Shown: positions 14,849-22,595 of the stretch, in pieces
Numbering within the stretch: position 1 is the first letter of the stretch
How the letters are laid out: every line of letters begins with the position of its first letter
Origin: Streptomyces mutomycini
Lineage (GTDB): Bacteria > Actinomycetota > Actinomycetes > Streptomycetales > Streptomycetaceae
Length of the DNA stretch: 32,056 bases
NCBI RefSeq assembly: GCF_001700505.1
Contig: NZ_MAPV01000202.1
Location: forward strand, 1 to 32,056
Reading direction: 5' to 3'
Notes under the pieces: generated by a model
What the model was told of the DNA's origin: nothing
Database searches by the model: none
What the model saw: the letters and a program-made list of their open reading frames with translations, nothing else
Position numbers and translations under genes: made by a program

Positions 14849-15052
14849 TCAGGCGGTCGGGTCGACCGTCGCCTGATGGGCCTCGGTCAGGTGCTCCTCG
14901 GCCTTCAGCCAGGGCAGGAACTGGACCCCCTTGCGCCATCCGCAGGTGTCGCAGGCCAGCTGCCGCCGCGTCCCCGACTTCCGCACGTGGACGACGTGTT
15001 CACGGCCGTGCTGGTCCCATCTGCTGACCTTGCTCGTGGTCATGGACGGCAT
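14849..15052 (-). CDS. Small hypothetical protein with a possible zinc-binding motif
   Basis: A 67-residue protein of unknown function. After a basic N-terminus (VSRWDQHGREHVVHVRKSG) comes CDTCGW and then EEHLTEAH, giving a Cys-x2-Cys ... His-x4-His arrangement that could bind one zinc. It is small, basic and single-domain, so nucleic-acid binding is possible. ATG at 15052 is chosen because GGGGAGG lies five bases before it; another ATG three codons on is less well placed. It sits between glyS and the DUF6243 gene on the same strand, about 95 bp after the glyS stop. Confidence 0.7.
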   Translation of the reverse strand: MPSMTTSKVSRWDQHGREHVVHVRKSGTRRQLACDTCGWRKGVQFLPWLKAEEHLTEAHQATVDPTA

Positions 15053-15146
15053 GCCGGCCTCCCCTGTGGACGAGTGGGCCCAGTGTGCACGAGGCCCCCG
15101 GCTCCGTGCGGCGGAACCGGGGGCATCGTTATGGATACGGGTGCGG

Positions 15147-16529
15147 TCAGCAGCCCAGCAGACGGGAGCCGAGGTAGCCCTGGATCTGGTCCAGGGAGAC
15201 ACGCTCCTGCTTCATCGTGTCGCGCTCGCGCACGGTCACCGCGTTGTCCTCGAGGGTGTCGAAGTCGACGGTGACGCAGAACGGCGTACCGATCTCGTCC
15301 TGGCGGCGGTAGCGGCGGCCGATGGCGCCCGCGTCGTCGAACTCGATGTTCCAGTTCTGCCGCAGGTCGGCGGCGAGGCCCTTGGCCTTCGGCGAGAGCT
15401 GCGGGTTGCGGGACAGCGGGAGGACGGCGACCTTGACCGGCGCCAGACGCGGGTCGAGGCGCATCACGGCGCGCTTCTCCATGACGCCCTTGGCGTTGGG
15501 GGCCTCGTCCTCGTTGTAGGCGTCGAGGAGGAACGCCAGCAGCGAGCGGCCGACACCGGCCGCGGGCTCGATGACGTACGGCGTGTAGCGCTCGCCCTTC
15601 TCCTGGTCGAAGTAGTGGAGCTCGGTGCCGGAGGCCTTGGAGTGCGCCTTGAGGTCGTAGTCCGTGCGGTTGGCGACGCCCTCCAGCTCGCCCCACTCGC
15701 TGCCGCCGAAGCGGAAGCGGTACTCGATGTCAGCGGTGCGCTTGGAGTAGTGGGAGAGCTTCTCCTGCGGGTGCTCGAACCACCGCATGTTCTCCTCGCG
15801 CATGCCCAGGCCGGTGTACCAGTTCCAGCGCTGCTCCATCCAGTACTCCTGCCACTGCTCGTCCTCGCCCGGCTTGACGAAGAACTCCATCTCCATCTGC
15901 TCGAACTCGCGCGTGCGGAAGATGAAGTTGCCCGGAGTGATCTCGTTCCGGAAGGACTTGCCCATCTGCGCGATGCCGAACGGCGGCTTCTTGCGCGAGG
16001 TCTGCAGCACCTGGCCGAAGTTGGTGAAGATGCCCTGGGCGGTCTCGGGACGCAGGTAGGCGACGGAGCCGGAGTCCTGGGTCGGGCCGAGGTGGGTGGA
16101 GAGGAGGCCCGAGAACTGCTTCGGCTCAGTAAAGGTGCCCTTGTTGCCGCAGTTGGGGCAGTTGAGGTCGGCGAGGCCGTTCACGGGCGGCTTGCCGTGC
16201 TTCTCCTCGTACGCCTCCTCCAGGTGGTCGGCGCGGTAGCGCTTGTGACAGGAGGTGCACTCGGTGAGGGGGTCCGAGAACGTGGCGACGTGACCGGAGG
16301 CGACCCAGACCTCGGGGGCAAGGATGACCGACGAGTCGATACCGACCACGTCCTCGCGCGAGGTGACCATGTAGCGCCACCACTGACGCTTGAGGTTCTC
16401 CTTCAGCTCGACGCCCAGTGGCCCGTAGTCCCAGGCGGCCTTCTGGCCACCGTAGATCTCACTGCAGGGGTAGACGAAGCCACGGCGCTTGCTCAGGCTG
16501 ACGATGGTGTCGATCTTGTCGGCGGCCAC
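15147..16529 (-). CDS. glyS: Glycyl-tRNA synthetase (dimeric, class II)
   Basis: Charges tRNA-Gly with glycine. The 460 residues show the homodimeric bacterial/archaeal-type enzyme: KRRGFVYPCSEIYGG near the N-terminus, a zinc-like insertion with CTSCHKRY and CPNCGNKG, class II motif 2 around FRNEITPGNFIFRTREFEQMEMEFF, motif 3 in PAAGVGRSLLAFL and the anticodon-binding domain at the end (VAVLPLSRN...). GTG at 16529 is used; it begins the conserved region and has GAAGAG about nine bases upstream. The open frame runs on to 16703 but that part crosses the divergent promoter. The gene is divergent from znuA. Confidence 0.96.
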   Translation of the reverse strand: MAADKIDTIVSLSKRRGFVYPCSEIYGGQKAAWDYGPLGVELKENLKRQWWRYMVTSREDVVGIDSSVILAPEVWVASGHVATFSDPLTECTSCHKRYRADHLEEAYEEKHGKPPVNGLADLNCPNCGNKGTFTEPKQFSGLLSTHLGPTQDSGSVAYLRPETAQGIFTNFGQVLQTSRKKPPFGIAQMGKSFRNEITPGNFIFRTREFEQMEMEFFVKPGEDEQWQEYWMEQRWNWYTGLGMREENMRWFEHPQEKLSHYSKRTADIEYRFRFGGSEWGELEGVANRTDYDLKAHSKASGTELHYFDQEKGERYTPYVIEPAAGVGRSLLAFLLDAYNEDEAPNAKGVMEKRAVMRLDPRLAPVKVAVLPLSRNPQLSPKAKGLAADLRQNWNIEFDDAGAIGRRYRRQDEIGTPFCVTVDFDTLEDNAVTVRERDTMKQERVSLDQIQGYLGSRLLGC

Positions 16530-16686
16530 GGTGCTCTCTTCATTACGACGGCGGAAACTGGACAGGGGCGGCGCGAAGCGCCGGGCGGGCGAATGCCCCA
16601 GATTACCGGCGGGCGCACCCCTTGGATCAAATCGGTGGTGCGCATCGCGGTCAGCGGGTCCGGATCCGGGCATCTCATCAGCCTTG

Positions 16687-16724
16687 TTGACAATCGTTTC
16701 CACTTTTGTTGAAAATGACTGTCA
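16687..16724 (+). promoter_or_regulatory. znuA promoter with two Zur-box-like sequences, probably leaderless
   Basis: A perfect TTGACA (-35) lies at 16687-16692. Eighteen bases on is GAAAAT (16711-16716), a plausible -10. The predicted start of transcription is near 16722-16724, at the ATG. TGACAATCGTTTCCA (16688-16702) and TGAAAATGACTGTCA (16710-16724) both resemble the 15-bp TGAnAATnATTnTCA-type Zur box. Their centres are 22 bp apart, about two helix turns, covering the -35 and the -10/start. Zn-loaded Zur from the same cluster would block RNA polymerase here. Zur control of znu is known in Streptomyces; the leaderless start is inference. Confidence 0.75.
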
Positions 16725-17713
16725 TGAACGTACGCCGCCTCATACCCACAGCCGCCGTCGCCGGAGCAGTCGCCCTCGGCCTCACCGCTCTCTCCGCCTG
16801 CTCCTCCTCCGGCGCCGCCGAGGGCGGCAGCGACGGCAAGCTGAACGTGGTGGCGTCCTTCTATCCGATGCAGTTCCTGGCCGAGGAGATCGGCGGATCG
16901 CACGTCTCCGTCACCACCCTGACGAAGCCGGGCACCGAGCCGCACGACCTGGAGCTCTCCCCCCGGCAGACCGGCGGCCTGAGCGAGGCCGACTACATCC
17001 TCTTCCTCAAGGGCGTCCAGCCCGCCGTGGACGACGCCGTCGCGCAGGCCGGCGTGGAGAACACCGTGGACGCGGCGGAGCTCACCACGCTCGAGAACCA
17101 CGGCTCCGAGGTCGGCCACGACCACGAGGAGGGCGGGGAACACGGGCACGAGGAGGGTGGGGAACACGGGCACGAGGACGAGGAGGAGGCCGGTCTCGAC
17201 CCGCACATCTGGCTGGACCCGGTGAAGTACGCCGAGGTCGCCGAGGGCGTGGGTGCGTCCCTGGAGAAGGCCGACCCCGACCACGCCGCGGACTACCGCG
17301 AGAACACGGATACCCTGGTCTCCGAACTGAAGGCGCTGGACAAGGCGTACAGGACCGGGCTGAAGGACACCGCGACCAAGACGTTCATCACCACGCACTC
17401 CGCCTTCGGATACCTCGCCGAGCGCTACGGCCTCACCCAGGAGGGCATCGCCGGCATCGACCCCGAGGCCGAGCCCAGCCCGGCCCGGATCGACGAGATC
17501 CACTCCGTCGCCGAGAAGAACAACGCGACCACTGTGTTCTTCGAGACGCTCGCCAGCGACAGGACCGCCAGGACCCTGGCGAAGGACCTCGGACTGAAGA
17601 CCGGCGTCCTGGACCCGCTGGAGGGAATCACCGACAAGTCCGCGGGCGCTGACTACACCGAGGTCATGAAGTCCAACCTCGCCGCGCTGCAGAAGGCCCT
17701 CGGCGCGAAGTGA
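16724..17713 (+). CDS. znuA: Zinc ABC transporter, substrate-binding lipoprotein
   Basis: Captures zinc outside the membrane for ZnuCB. The 329 residues start with a lipoprotein signal ending in the lipobox LSAC (Cys26). Cluster A-I metal-binding-protein signatures follow: His74 in EPHDLELSP, His161 in DPHIWLDP, His225 in THSAFGYL and an acidic ligand region near LDPLEG. Between the first two ligands is a His/Glu/Asp-rich loop (about 126-155) typical of zinc rather than manganese binders. ATG at 16724 is preferred over ATG at 16715 because it directly precedes NVRR and sits at the predicted transcript start. The znuC frame follows at once. Confidence 0.95.
   Translation: MNVRRLIPTAAVAGAVALGLTALSACSSSGAAEGGSDGKLNVVASFYPMQFLAEEIGGSHVSVTTLTKPGTEPHDLELSPRQTGGLSEADYILFLKGVQPAVDDAVAQAGVENTVDAAELTTLENHGSEVGHDHEEGGEHGHEEGGEHGHEDEEEAGLDPHIWLDPVKYAEVAEGVGASLEKADPDHAADYRENTDTLVSELKALDKAYRTGLKDTATKTFITTHSAFGYLAERYGLTQEGIAGIDPEAEPSPARIDEIHSVAEKNNATTVFFETLASDRTARTLAKDLGLKTGVLDPLEGITDKSAGADYTEVMKSNLAALQKALGAK
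17129..17176 (+). repeat. 24-bp in-frame tandem repeat in the znuA metal loop
   Basis: Two 24-bp copies, differing at a single base, encode EGGEHGHE twice within the His-rich loop of ZnuA. Copy number change would alter how many histidines the loop carries without shifting frame. Confidence 0.75.
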
Positions 17714-17748
17714 CCCCCGAACCACCCGCAGCAGCACCGGAGGCGATC

Positions 17749-18525
17749 GTGCCCGAGTCCAGTACGCCAGAACCCGTGATCAGCATGCGCGGAGCCACGG
17801 CGACGCTCGGCGCGCGCCCCGTGCTGCGCGGTGTCGACCTCACCGTCCACCGTGGTGAGGTCGTGGCGCTGCTCGGCGCCAACGGGTCCGGCAAGTCGAC
17901 CGCCGTGCGCTCCGTCATCGGCCAGGTGCCGCTCACCGGCGGGACGGTCGAGCTGTTCGGCACACCGCTGCGCCGCTTCCGGCAGTGGGCCCGCGTCGGA
18001 TACGTACCGCAGCGCACCACGGCGGCGGGCGGCGTCCCCGCCACGATCCGCGAGGTCGTCTCCTCCGGGCGCCTGTCCCGTACGAAGCTCGGGCTGCCGG
18101 GCCGGGCGGACCGGGAGGCCGTGGACCGGGCCATCGAGCTCGTCGGTCTCACCGACCGCGCCAAGGACTCCGTGAACGCCCTCTCCGGCGGCCAGCACCA
18201 GCGGGTCCTGATCGCCCGCGCCCTGGCCTCCGAGCCCGAGGTGCTGATCATGGACGAGCCGATGGCCGGTGTGGACCTGGCCAGCCAGGAGATCCTCGCC
18301 ACGACGCTCCGCGAGCAGGTCGCCGGCGGGGCGACGGTGCTGCTCGTCCTGCACGAGCTCGGCGCCCTGGAACCCCTGATCGACCGGGCGATCGTCCTGC
18401 GTGACGGCTGCGTCATGCACGACGGACCGCCCCCCGAGGCCATGGGCCAGCACGCCCTGCCCGGCCACGACCACGTACACCCCCACGCGGCCTCCGAGCC
18501 CGTCCGGACGGGACTGCTGAGCTGA
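17749..18525 (+). CDS. znuC: Zinc ABC transporter, ATP-binding protein
   Basis: ATPase of the ZnuABC importer. The 258 residues show Walker A GANGSGKST (43-51), Q-loop Gln88, signature LSGGQ (145-149), Walker B VLIMDEP (165-171) and H-loop His202. The C-terminal tail is His-rich (GHDHVHPH), as often seen in zinc transporters. GTG at 17749 is preferred because GGAGG (17739-17743) is five bases upstream. A GTG at 17710 that overlaps the znuA stop by four bases is in frame and would add 13 residues of low-complexity sequence. The stop is 2 bp before the znuB ATG. Confidence 0.93.
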   Translation: MPESSTPEPVISMRGATATLGARPVLRGVDLTVHRGEVVALLGANGSGKSTAVRSVIGQVPLTGGTVELFGTPLRRFRQWARVGYVPQRTTAAGGVPATIREVVSSGRLSRTKLGLPGRADREAVDRAIELVGLTDRAKDSVNALSGGQHQRVLIARALASEPEVLIMDEPMAGVDLASQEILATTLREQVAGGATVLLVLHELGALEPLIDRAIVLRDGCVMHDGPPPEAMGQHALPGHDHVHPHAASEPVRTGLLS

Positions 18526-18527
18526 TC

Positions 18528-19424
18528 ATGCTGGAATTCCTGAACCCCCCCTTCATGCAGCGGGCCCTGATCGCGGCCGTCCTGGTCGGGATCACCGCCC
18601 CCGCCATCGGCATCTACCTCGTCCAGCGCCGCCAGGCCCTGATGGGCGACGGCATCGGCCACGTCGCGATGACGGGCGTCGGCCTCGGCTTCCTGCTCTC
18701 CACCAACCCGGTCTGGATGGCCACGCTCGTCGCGGTGGCCGGCTCGGTAGTGATGGAGCTGATCCGCTGGTACGGACGCACCCGCGGCGACATCGCCCTG
18801 GCCATGCTGTTCTACGGCGGCATGGCGGGCGGAGTGATGCTGATCAACCTCTCGGACACCGGCTCCAACGCCAACCTGACCTCGTTCCTCTTCGGCTCCC
18901 TGTCGACGGTCTCCGAGGAGGACGTCACCGCCATCGTCGTGCTGGCCGCCTTCGTGGTCCTGGTCACCGTGGGACTGCGGCGGCAGCTGTTCGCGGTCAG
19001 CCAGGACGAGGAGTTCGCGCGGGTCACCGGGCTGCCCGTGCGGGTGCTCAACCTGCTGGTCGCCGTGACGGCGGCGGTCACCGTCACCGTGGCGATGCGG
19101 GTCGTCGGCCTGCTGCTGGTCAGTGCGCTGATGGTGGTGCCTGTCGCCGCCGCGCAGCAGATCTCGAAGTCGTTCAAGGTGACCTTCGTGCTGGCCGTCG
19201 TCATCGGCACGGCCGTCACCCTGGCCGGCACCGTCACCTCGTACTACCAGGACGTGCCGCCCGGCGCGACGATCGTGCTGCTGGCCATCGGCGCCTTCGT
19301 CGTGCTGACGGCGCTCGCCACGCCGCTGGCCCGCAGGCGCGCCAGAGGCAGCATGCGCGAGGCGGAGCGGTGCACCCTTGAGGTACCGGCCGCCCGCCGG
19401 GCGAAGGACGACGTGCAGGTGTGA
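18528..19424 (+). CDS. znuB: Zinc ABC transporter, permease
   Basis: Membrane channel of the ZnuABC importer, 298 residues with about eight hydrophobic helices. It shows ABC-3 family features: the N-terminal FLNPPFMQRALIAAVLVGI, RRQALMGDGIGHVAMTG (a cytoplasmic loop that contacts the ATPase) and MRVVGLLLVSALMVVPVAAAQ. The ATG lies 2 bp after the znuC stop, consistent with translational coupling. The C-terminal tail is charged and cytoplasmic. Confidence 0.95.
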   Translation: MLEFLNPPFMQRALIAAVLVGITAPAIGIYLVQRRQALMGDGIGHVAMTGVGLGFLLSTNPVWMATLVAVAGSVVMELIRWYGRTRGDIALAMLFYGGMAGGVMLINLSDTGSNANLTSFLFGSLSTVSEEDVTAIVVLAAFVVLVTVGLRRQLFAVSQDEEFARVTGLPVRVLNLLVAVTAAVTVTVAMRVVGLLLVSALMVVPVAAAQQISKSFKVTFVLAVVIGTAVTLAGTVTSYYQDVPPGATIVLLAIGAFVVLTALATPLARRRARGSMREAERCTLEVPAARRAKDDVQV

Positions 19425-19489
19425 CCGTGACGCGTGGGCGGGCTGGCACAATGGCCCGACATACGTACGGGCGACACGAGGAGGCAGCT

Positions 19490-19924
19490 GTGGCGACGGC
19501 GCCGATCAGTGGCACGAACGCGGCTCCGGTGCGCGGCCGGTCAACCCGGCAGCGGGCGGCGGTCGCTGCGGCGCTCGACGAGGTCGACGAGTTCCGCAGC
19601 GCCCAGGACCTGCACGACGTGCTCAAGCACAGGGGCGACTCGGTAGGGCTGACCACCGTCTACCGCACGCTCCAGTCCCTCGCCGACGCCGGCGAGGTCG
19701 ACGTCCTGCGCACGACCGACGGCGAGGCCGTCTACCGGCGCTGCTCGACCGGTGACCACCATCACCACCTGGTCTGCCGCGTCTGCGGCAAGGCCGTCGA
19801 GGTCGAGGGTCCCGCCGTGGAGCAGTGGGCGGAGACCATCGCCTCGCAGCACGGCTATGTGAACGTGGCCCATACGGTGGAGATCTTCGGCACCTGCGCG
19901 GACTGCGCGGGCGCCAAGAACTGA
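19490..19924 (+). CDS. zur: Zinc uptake regulator Zur (Fur family)
   Basis: Zinc-sensing repressor of 144 residues: N-terminal winged helix (RSTRQRAAVAAAL ... GLTTVYRTLQSLADAGEV) and C-terminal dimerisation/metal domain. Aligned with the published S. coelicolor Zur structure at an offset of six residues, all metal ligands are present: the structural site Cys96, Cys99, Cys136, Cys139; the M site Asp71, Cys85, His91, His93; and the D site His90, His92, Glu111, His128. GTG at 19490 is chosen because GGAGG lies five bases upstream; longer in-frame starts (19421, 19451) lack this. It follows znuB by 65 bp and probably controls the operon through the boxes at 16688-16724. Confidence 0.95.
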   Translation: MATAPISGTNAAPVRGRSTRQRAAVAAALDEVDEFRSAQDLHDVLKHRGDSVGLTTVYRTLQSLADAGEVDVLRTTDGEAVYRRCSTGDHHHHLVCRVCGKAVEVEGPAVEQWAETIASQHGYVNVAHTVEIFGTCADCAGAKN

Positions 19925-19948
19925 CCCCGGGCGTACGACCACCGGTCC

Positions 19949-19980
19949 CGGAGGGGGCCCCGGCCCCCGGGGCCCCTCCG
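19949..19980. terminator. Bidirectional terminator between zur and uppS
   Basis: CGGAGGGG then CCCC (19949-19961, with one bulged G) pair with GGGGCCCCTCCG (19969-19980) around a 7-base loop. It lies between the convergent zur and uppS stops and probably serves both. Confidence 0.75.
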
Positions 19981-19987
19981 TGCGGTG

Positions 19988-20836
19988 TCAGCCCTCGCTG
20001 TTCCCGTCGCCCTTGCTGACCGTCTCGTCCTTGGTGATCTCCTCGGCGCCGCCGAAGCGCCGGTCGCGCCGGGCGAACTCCAGGCACGCGTTCCACAGGT
20101 CGCGGCGGTCGAAGTCCGGCCACAGGACGTCCTGGAAGACCATCTCGGCGTACGCGCTCTGCCAGATCAGGTAGTTCGACGTGCGCTGCTCCCCGCTCGG
20201 GCGCACGAAGAGGTCAACGTCAGGCATGTCCGGGTAGTAGGTGTACTTCGCGAACGTCTTCTCGTTGACCTTCGAGGGGTCGAGCTTCCCGGCCGCGACG
20301 TCCTGGGCGATGCGCTGCGCCGCGTCGGCGATCTCGGCACGGCCGCCGTAGTTGACGCAGAAGTACAGCGTCATCCTGTCGTTGTCCTTGGTCTGCTCCT
20401 GGGCGACCTGGAGCTCCTGGACGACGGACTTCCACAGCTTCGGCATGCGGCCGACCCAGCGGATGCGGATGCCCAGCTCGTCCATCTCGTCGCGGCGGCG
20501 GCGGATGACGTCCCGGTTGAAGTTCATCAGGAACTTCACCTCGTCCGGCGAGCGCTTCCAGTTCTCCGTGGAGAACGCGTACAGCGAGAGGTTCTTGACA
20601 CCCATCTCGATGCAGCCCTTGAGGACGTCCATGACGACGCCCTCGCCGACCTTGTGGCCCTCGGTGCGCGGGAGACCCCGCTCCTTGGCCCAGCGGCCGT
20701 TGCCGTCCATCACGACGGCGACGTGCTTGGGCACGAGCTCGCCGGGGATCTTCGGCGGGGTGGCGCCGGAGGGGTGCGGCTCGGGGATCTTGTAGTCACG
20801 CCGGTTACGGCCACCGAGCATCCCGCGTACTGCCAT
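19988..20836 (-). CDS. uppS: Isoprenyl transferase (undecaprenyl diphosphate synthase family)
   Basis: cis-Prenyltransferase that condenses isopentenyl diphosphate to make polyprenyl diphosphate carriers for cell-wall synthesis. The 282 residues show HVAVVMDGNGRWAKERGLPR (catalytic Asp44), GHKVG, the SLYAFSTENWKRS strand and the metal/diphosphate motif DLFVRPSGEQRTSNYLIWQSAYAE. N- and C-terminal tails are slightly longer than in E. coli UppS, as usual in actinobacteria. It lies 22 bp after recO on the same strand, so the two are probably co-transcribed. Confidence 0.95.
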   Translation of the reverse strand: MAVRGMLGGRNRRDYKIPEPHPSGATPPKIPGELVPKHVAVVMDGNGRWAKERGLPRTEGHKVGEGVVMDVLKGCIEMGVKNLSLYAFSTENWKRSPDEVKFLMNFNRDVIRRRRDEMDELGIRIRWVGRMPKLWKSVVQELQVAQEQTKDNDRMTLYFCVNYGGRAEIADAAQRIAQDVAAGKLDPSKVNEKTFAKYTYYPDMPDVDLFVRPSGEQRTSNYLIWQSAYAEMVFQDVLWPDFDRRDLWNACLEFARRDRRFGGAEEITKDETVSKGDGNSEG

Positions 20837-20858
20837 GGGCTTCTCTCGTCTCCCTGTG

Positions 20859-21605
20859 TCAATTCTCTACGTACCGCAGCGAGCGCAGACCGCGCTCCAG
20901 ATGCCAGTGCAGATAGGCGGACACGAGTCCGCTCCCCTCCCTGACATGACGCGCCTCGGACGCGTCCGCCGTCTCCCAGTCACCGGTGAGCAGTGCGCTC
21001 AGCAGTTCGACGGCCTCCGCCGAGGGTACGACGCTGCCGGGCACCCGGCAGTCACCGCATATGACGCCGCCCGCGGCGACGGAGAAGAACCGGTTCGGTC
21101 CGGGCATTCCGCACTTGGCGCAGTCGACGAAGCTGGGGGCGTAGCCGTTGACCGCCAGGGAGCGCAGCAGGAACGCGTCCAGGATCAGATTCGGCGCGTG
21201 TTCGGCGCGCGCCAGGGTCCGCAGCCCGCCGACGAGCAGCAGGTACTGCTGGACCGCGGGCTCGCCCTCGTGGTCGGTGAACCGCTCGGCGGTCTCCAGC
21301 ATCGCGGTGCCCGCGGTGTAGCGGGCGTAGTCGGAGACGATGCCGCCGCCGTACGGGGCGATCGTCTCGCTCTGGGTGCACAGGGGAAGACCGCGGCCGA
21401 TCAGCTCGCTGCCGCGCGCGAAGAACTGCACGTCCACATGGGAGAAGGGTTCGAGCCGCGCCCCGAACTTGGACTTGGTGCGGCGCACCCCACGGGCCAC
21501 GGCACGCACCCGCCCGTGGCCGCGGGTCAGGATCGTGATGATCCGGTCGGCCTCGCCCAGCTTCTGCGTGCGCAGCACGACGCCGTCGTCCCGGAACAAG
21601 CTCAT
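20859..21605 (-). CDS. recO: DNA repair protein RecO
   Basis: Mediator that helps load RecA on gapped DNA with RecR. The 248-residue protein has the N-terminal OB-fold (LFRDDGVVLRTQKLGEADRIITILTRGHG), the helical middle and a zinc module with CAKCG and CGDC separated by about 20 residues. The ATG at 21605 is the usual start before SLFRDDG; an in-frame upstream start adds six residues. It is followed by uppS after 22 bp and lies 54 bp downstream of the TerB-family gene, from which a hairpin partly separates it. Confidence 0.95.
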   Translation of the reverse strand: MSLFRDDGVVLRTQKLGEADRIITILTRGHGRVRAVARGVRRTKSKFGARLEPFSHVDVQFFARGSELIGRGLPLCTQSETIAPYGGGIVSDYARYTAGTAMLETAERFTDHEGEPAVQQYLLLVGGLRTLARAEHAPNLILDAFLLRSLAVNGYAPSFVDCAKCGMPGPNRFFSVAAGGVICGDCRVPGSVVPSAEAVELLSALLTGDWETADASEARHVREGSGLVSAYLHWHLERGLRSLRYVEN

Positions 21606-21650
21606 ACGCCCATTGTCGCCCACGGGCGCACCGGCCGGGGAGGGCGGGCC

Positions 21651-21673
21651 GTACGGCCCTCAGGAGGGCGTAC
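21651..21673 (-). terminator. Short hairpin overlapping the TerB-family stop codon
   Basis: GTACG-G-CCCT and AGGG-CGTAC form a stem with one bulge across the stop codon of the TerB-family gene. It lies before recO. Strength is moderate and there is no T-run. Confidence 0.4.
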
Positions 21674-22361
21674 GCGCCGCCTCCAGCAGCTTCGCCGTGT
21701 CGGCGGGGCAGAGCCGGAGCGCGCCGCCCACCGTGGTCAGCACCTCGCGCTCCGCCTGGCTGTACGGGCCGTCGGCGAGCGCGATCCTGGCGCCCCTCAG
21801 CAGGACCGCCTCGCGGCCGGCCACGGCCAGGTGCGGCGCGAGGGGATTCAGGACCTCGTGCAGCTCGATGGCGAGGGCGGCGCCGCACGCCTCGGCCGCG
21901 GGGCCGGTCCCGTCACCGGGTCCGGTGTCGGCGGCGAGCACCTCGACGATGGTGAAGAGCTGCTCCTGGGAGCAGTCGTCGAGGCCCGCGTCGCGGACGA
22001 CGGCCGCGGCGGTCTCCAGGACCGTACGGGAGGTGGTGCCGCCCGCCGCGAGCACGGCGAGCGTGACCGTGTGCACGGCCTCCCGCAGCATGGCGGAGAA
22101 GCGGGTGGTGGTGGGGTGGTCGAGGGTGCCGGGCTCGAAGTGCGTCCCGCAGGCGGTGCACTCCACGACGGAACCGGCGCTGCCCCGCGCGAGCAGCGGC
22201 AGTCCGAGGACGGTGAGCCGTTGGCGGCCCGTGAGGCGCCGGTAGTTGCGGTCGCCCCCGCAGCACGGGCAGAAGAACTCACCGTCGCCGACGGTGTCCC
22301 AGGCCGTACGGGTGCCGTAGATGCGCAGTCTCAGGGCGCGTTGTCCTTTGGCTGTCCGCAC
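21660..22361 (-). CDS. TerB-family protein with an N-terminal zinc ribbon
   Basis: A 233-residue protein. The first ~75 residues hold two cysteine pairs, CPCC and CTAC, consistent with a zinc ribbon. The rest is an alpha-helical TerB-like domain (FSAMLREAVHTVTLAVLAAGG ... AGREAVLLRGARIALADGPYSQAEREVLTTVGGAL). TerB domains occur in tellurite-resistance and membrane-stress systems, but no other ter genes are nearby. The specific role is unknown. GTG at 22361 is preferred because GGAGG lies eight bases upstream. The frame continues to 22451 but that part runs through a repeat-like hairpin and is unlikely to be coding. Confidence 0.78.
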   Translation of the reverse strand: MRTAKGQRALRLRIYGTRTAWDTVGDGEFFCPCCGGDRNYRRLTGRQRLTVLGLPLLARGSAGSVVECTACGTHFEPGTLDHPTTTRFSAMLREAVHTVTLAVLAAGGTTSRTVLETAAAVVRDAGLDDCSQEQLFTIVEVLAADTGPGDGTGPAAEACGAALAIELHEVLNPLAPHLAVAGREAVLLRGARIALADGPYSQAEREVLTTVGGALRLCPADTAKLLEAARTPS

Positions 22362-22380
22362 GTCGCACACCTCCGTAACT

Positions 22381-22416
22381 CCCCCGTAGCCCTTCGGGCA
22401 CGGGAGGTACCCCCAC
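22381..22416. repeat. REP-like palindromic element
   Basis: CCCGT-A-GCCC (22383-22392) pairs with GGGC-ACGGG (22396-22404) around TTC, with one bulged A, and is followed by AGGTACCCCCA. The combination of a GCCCTTCGGGC tip with a GGGAGGTACCCCC flank resembles short hairpin elements I recall as recurring between Streptomyces genes. No second copy is in this window, so this is from recollection. Confidence 0.45.
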
Positions 22417-22446
22417 GGCAACATTGCCGCGTTGGACGTGATGTTA

Positions 22447-22465
22447 GCCACATGCGTGATGTGGC
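22447..22465. promoter_or_regulatory. Inverted repeat, candidate operator of the TerB-family gene
   Basis: GCCACAT and ATGTGGC are perfect 7-bp arms around a 5-base spacer, about 90 bp upstream of the TerB-family start. No matching regulator is identified. Confidence 0.35.
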
Positions 22466-22595
22466 GTCAGTATCCCCGACGTCACAACACCGGGATATGG
22501 CCGAACCCCGTCCACCCTCGGCGGGCGAACGGGGCTCTCGGGCCGGGCACTTCAGCGGCGTATCAGACGTATGCCCGTAATGCCGCCTGATGGTG

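Larger units (their letters stand above)
22362..22595. other. Intergenic region between the TerB-family gene and leuA
   Basis: Contains the promoter region of the TerB-family gene, a REP-like hairpin (22381-22416), a 7-bp-arm inverted repeat (22447-22465) and two weak stems on the leuA 3' side: CCCCGT/ACGGGG at 22506-22534, and a bulged stem around the leuA stop at about 22580-22601. No gene is seen. Confidence 0.55.

Noticed and set aside
16530..16686. Possible T-box riboswitch upstream of glyS
   Set aside because: No specifier stem, no T-box sequence and no terminator/antiterminator pair is visible in the short leader.
21660..22361. TerB-family gene as part of a tellurite resistance or phage defence ter system
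   Set aside because: No other ter genes lie nearby; neighbours are housekeeping genes.
22362..22451. N-terminal extension of the TerB-family protein (MANITSN...)
   Set aside because: The extension is encoded by a hairpin repeat, and a GTG with a well-placed GGAGG starts the conserved part at 22361.
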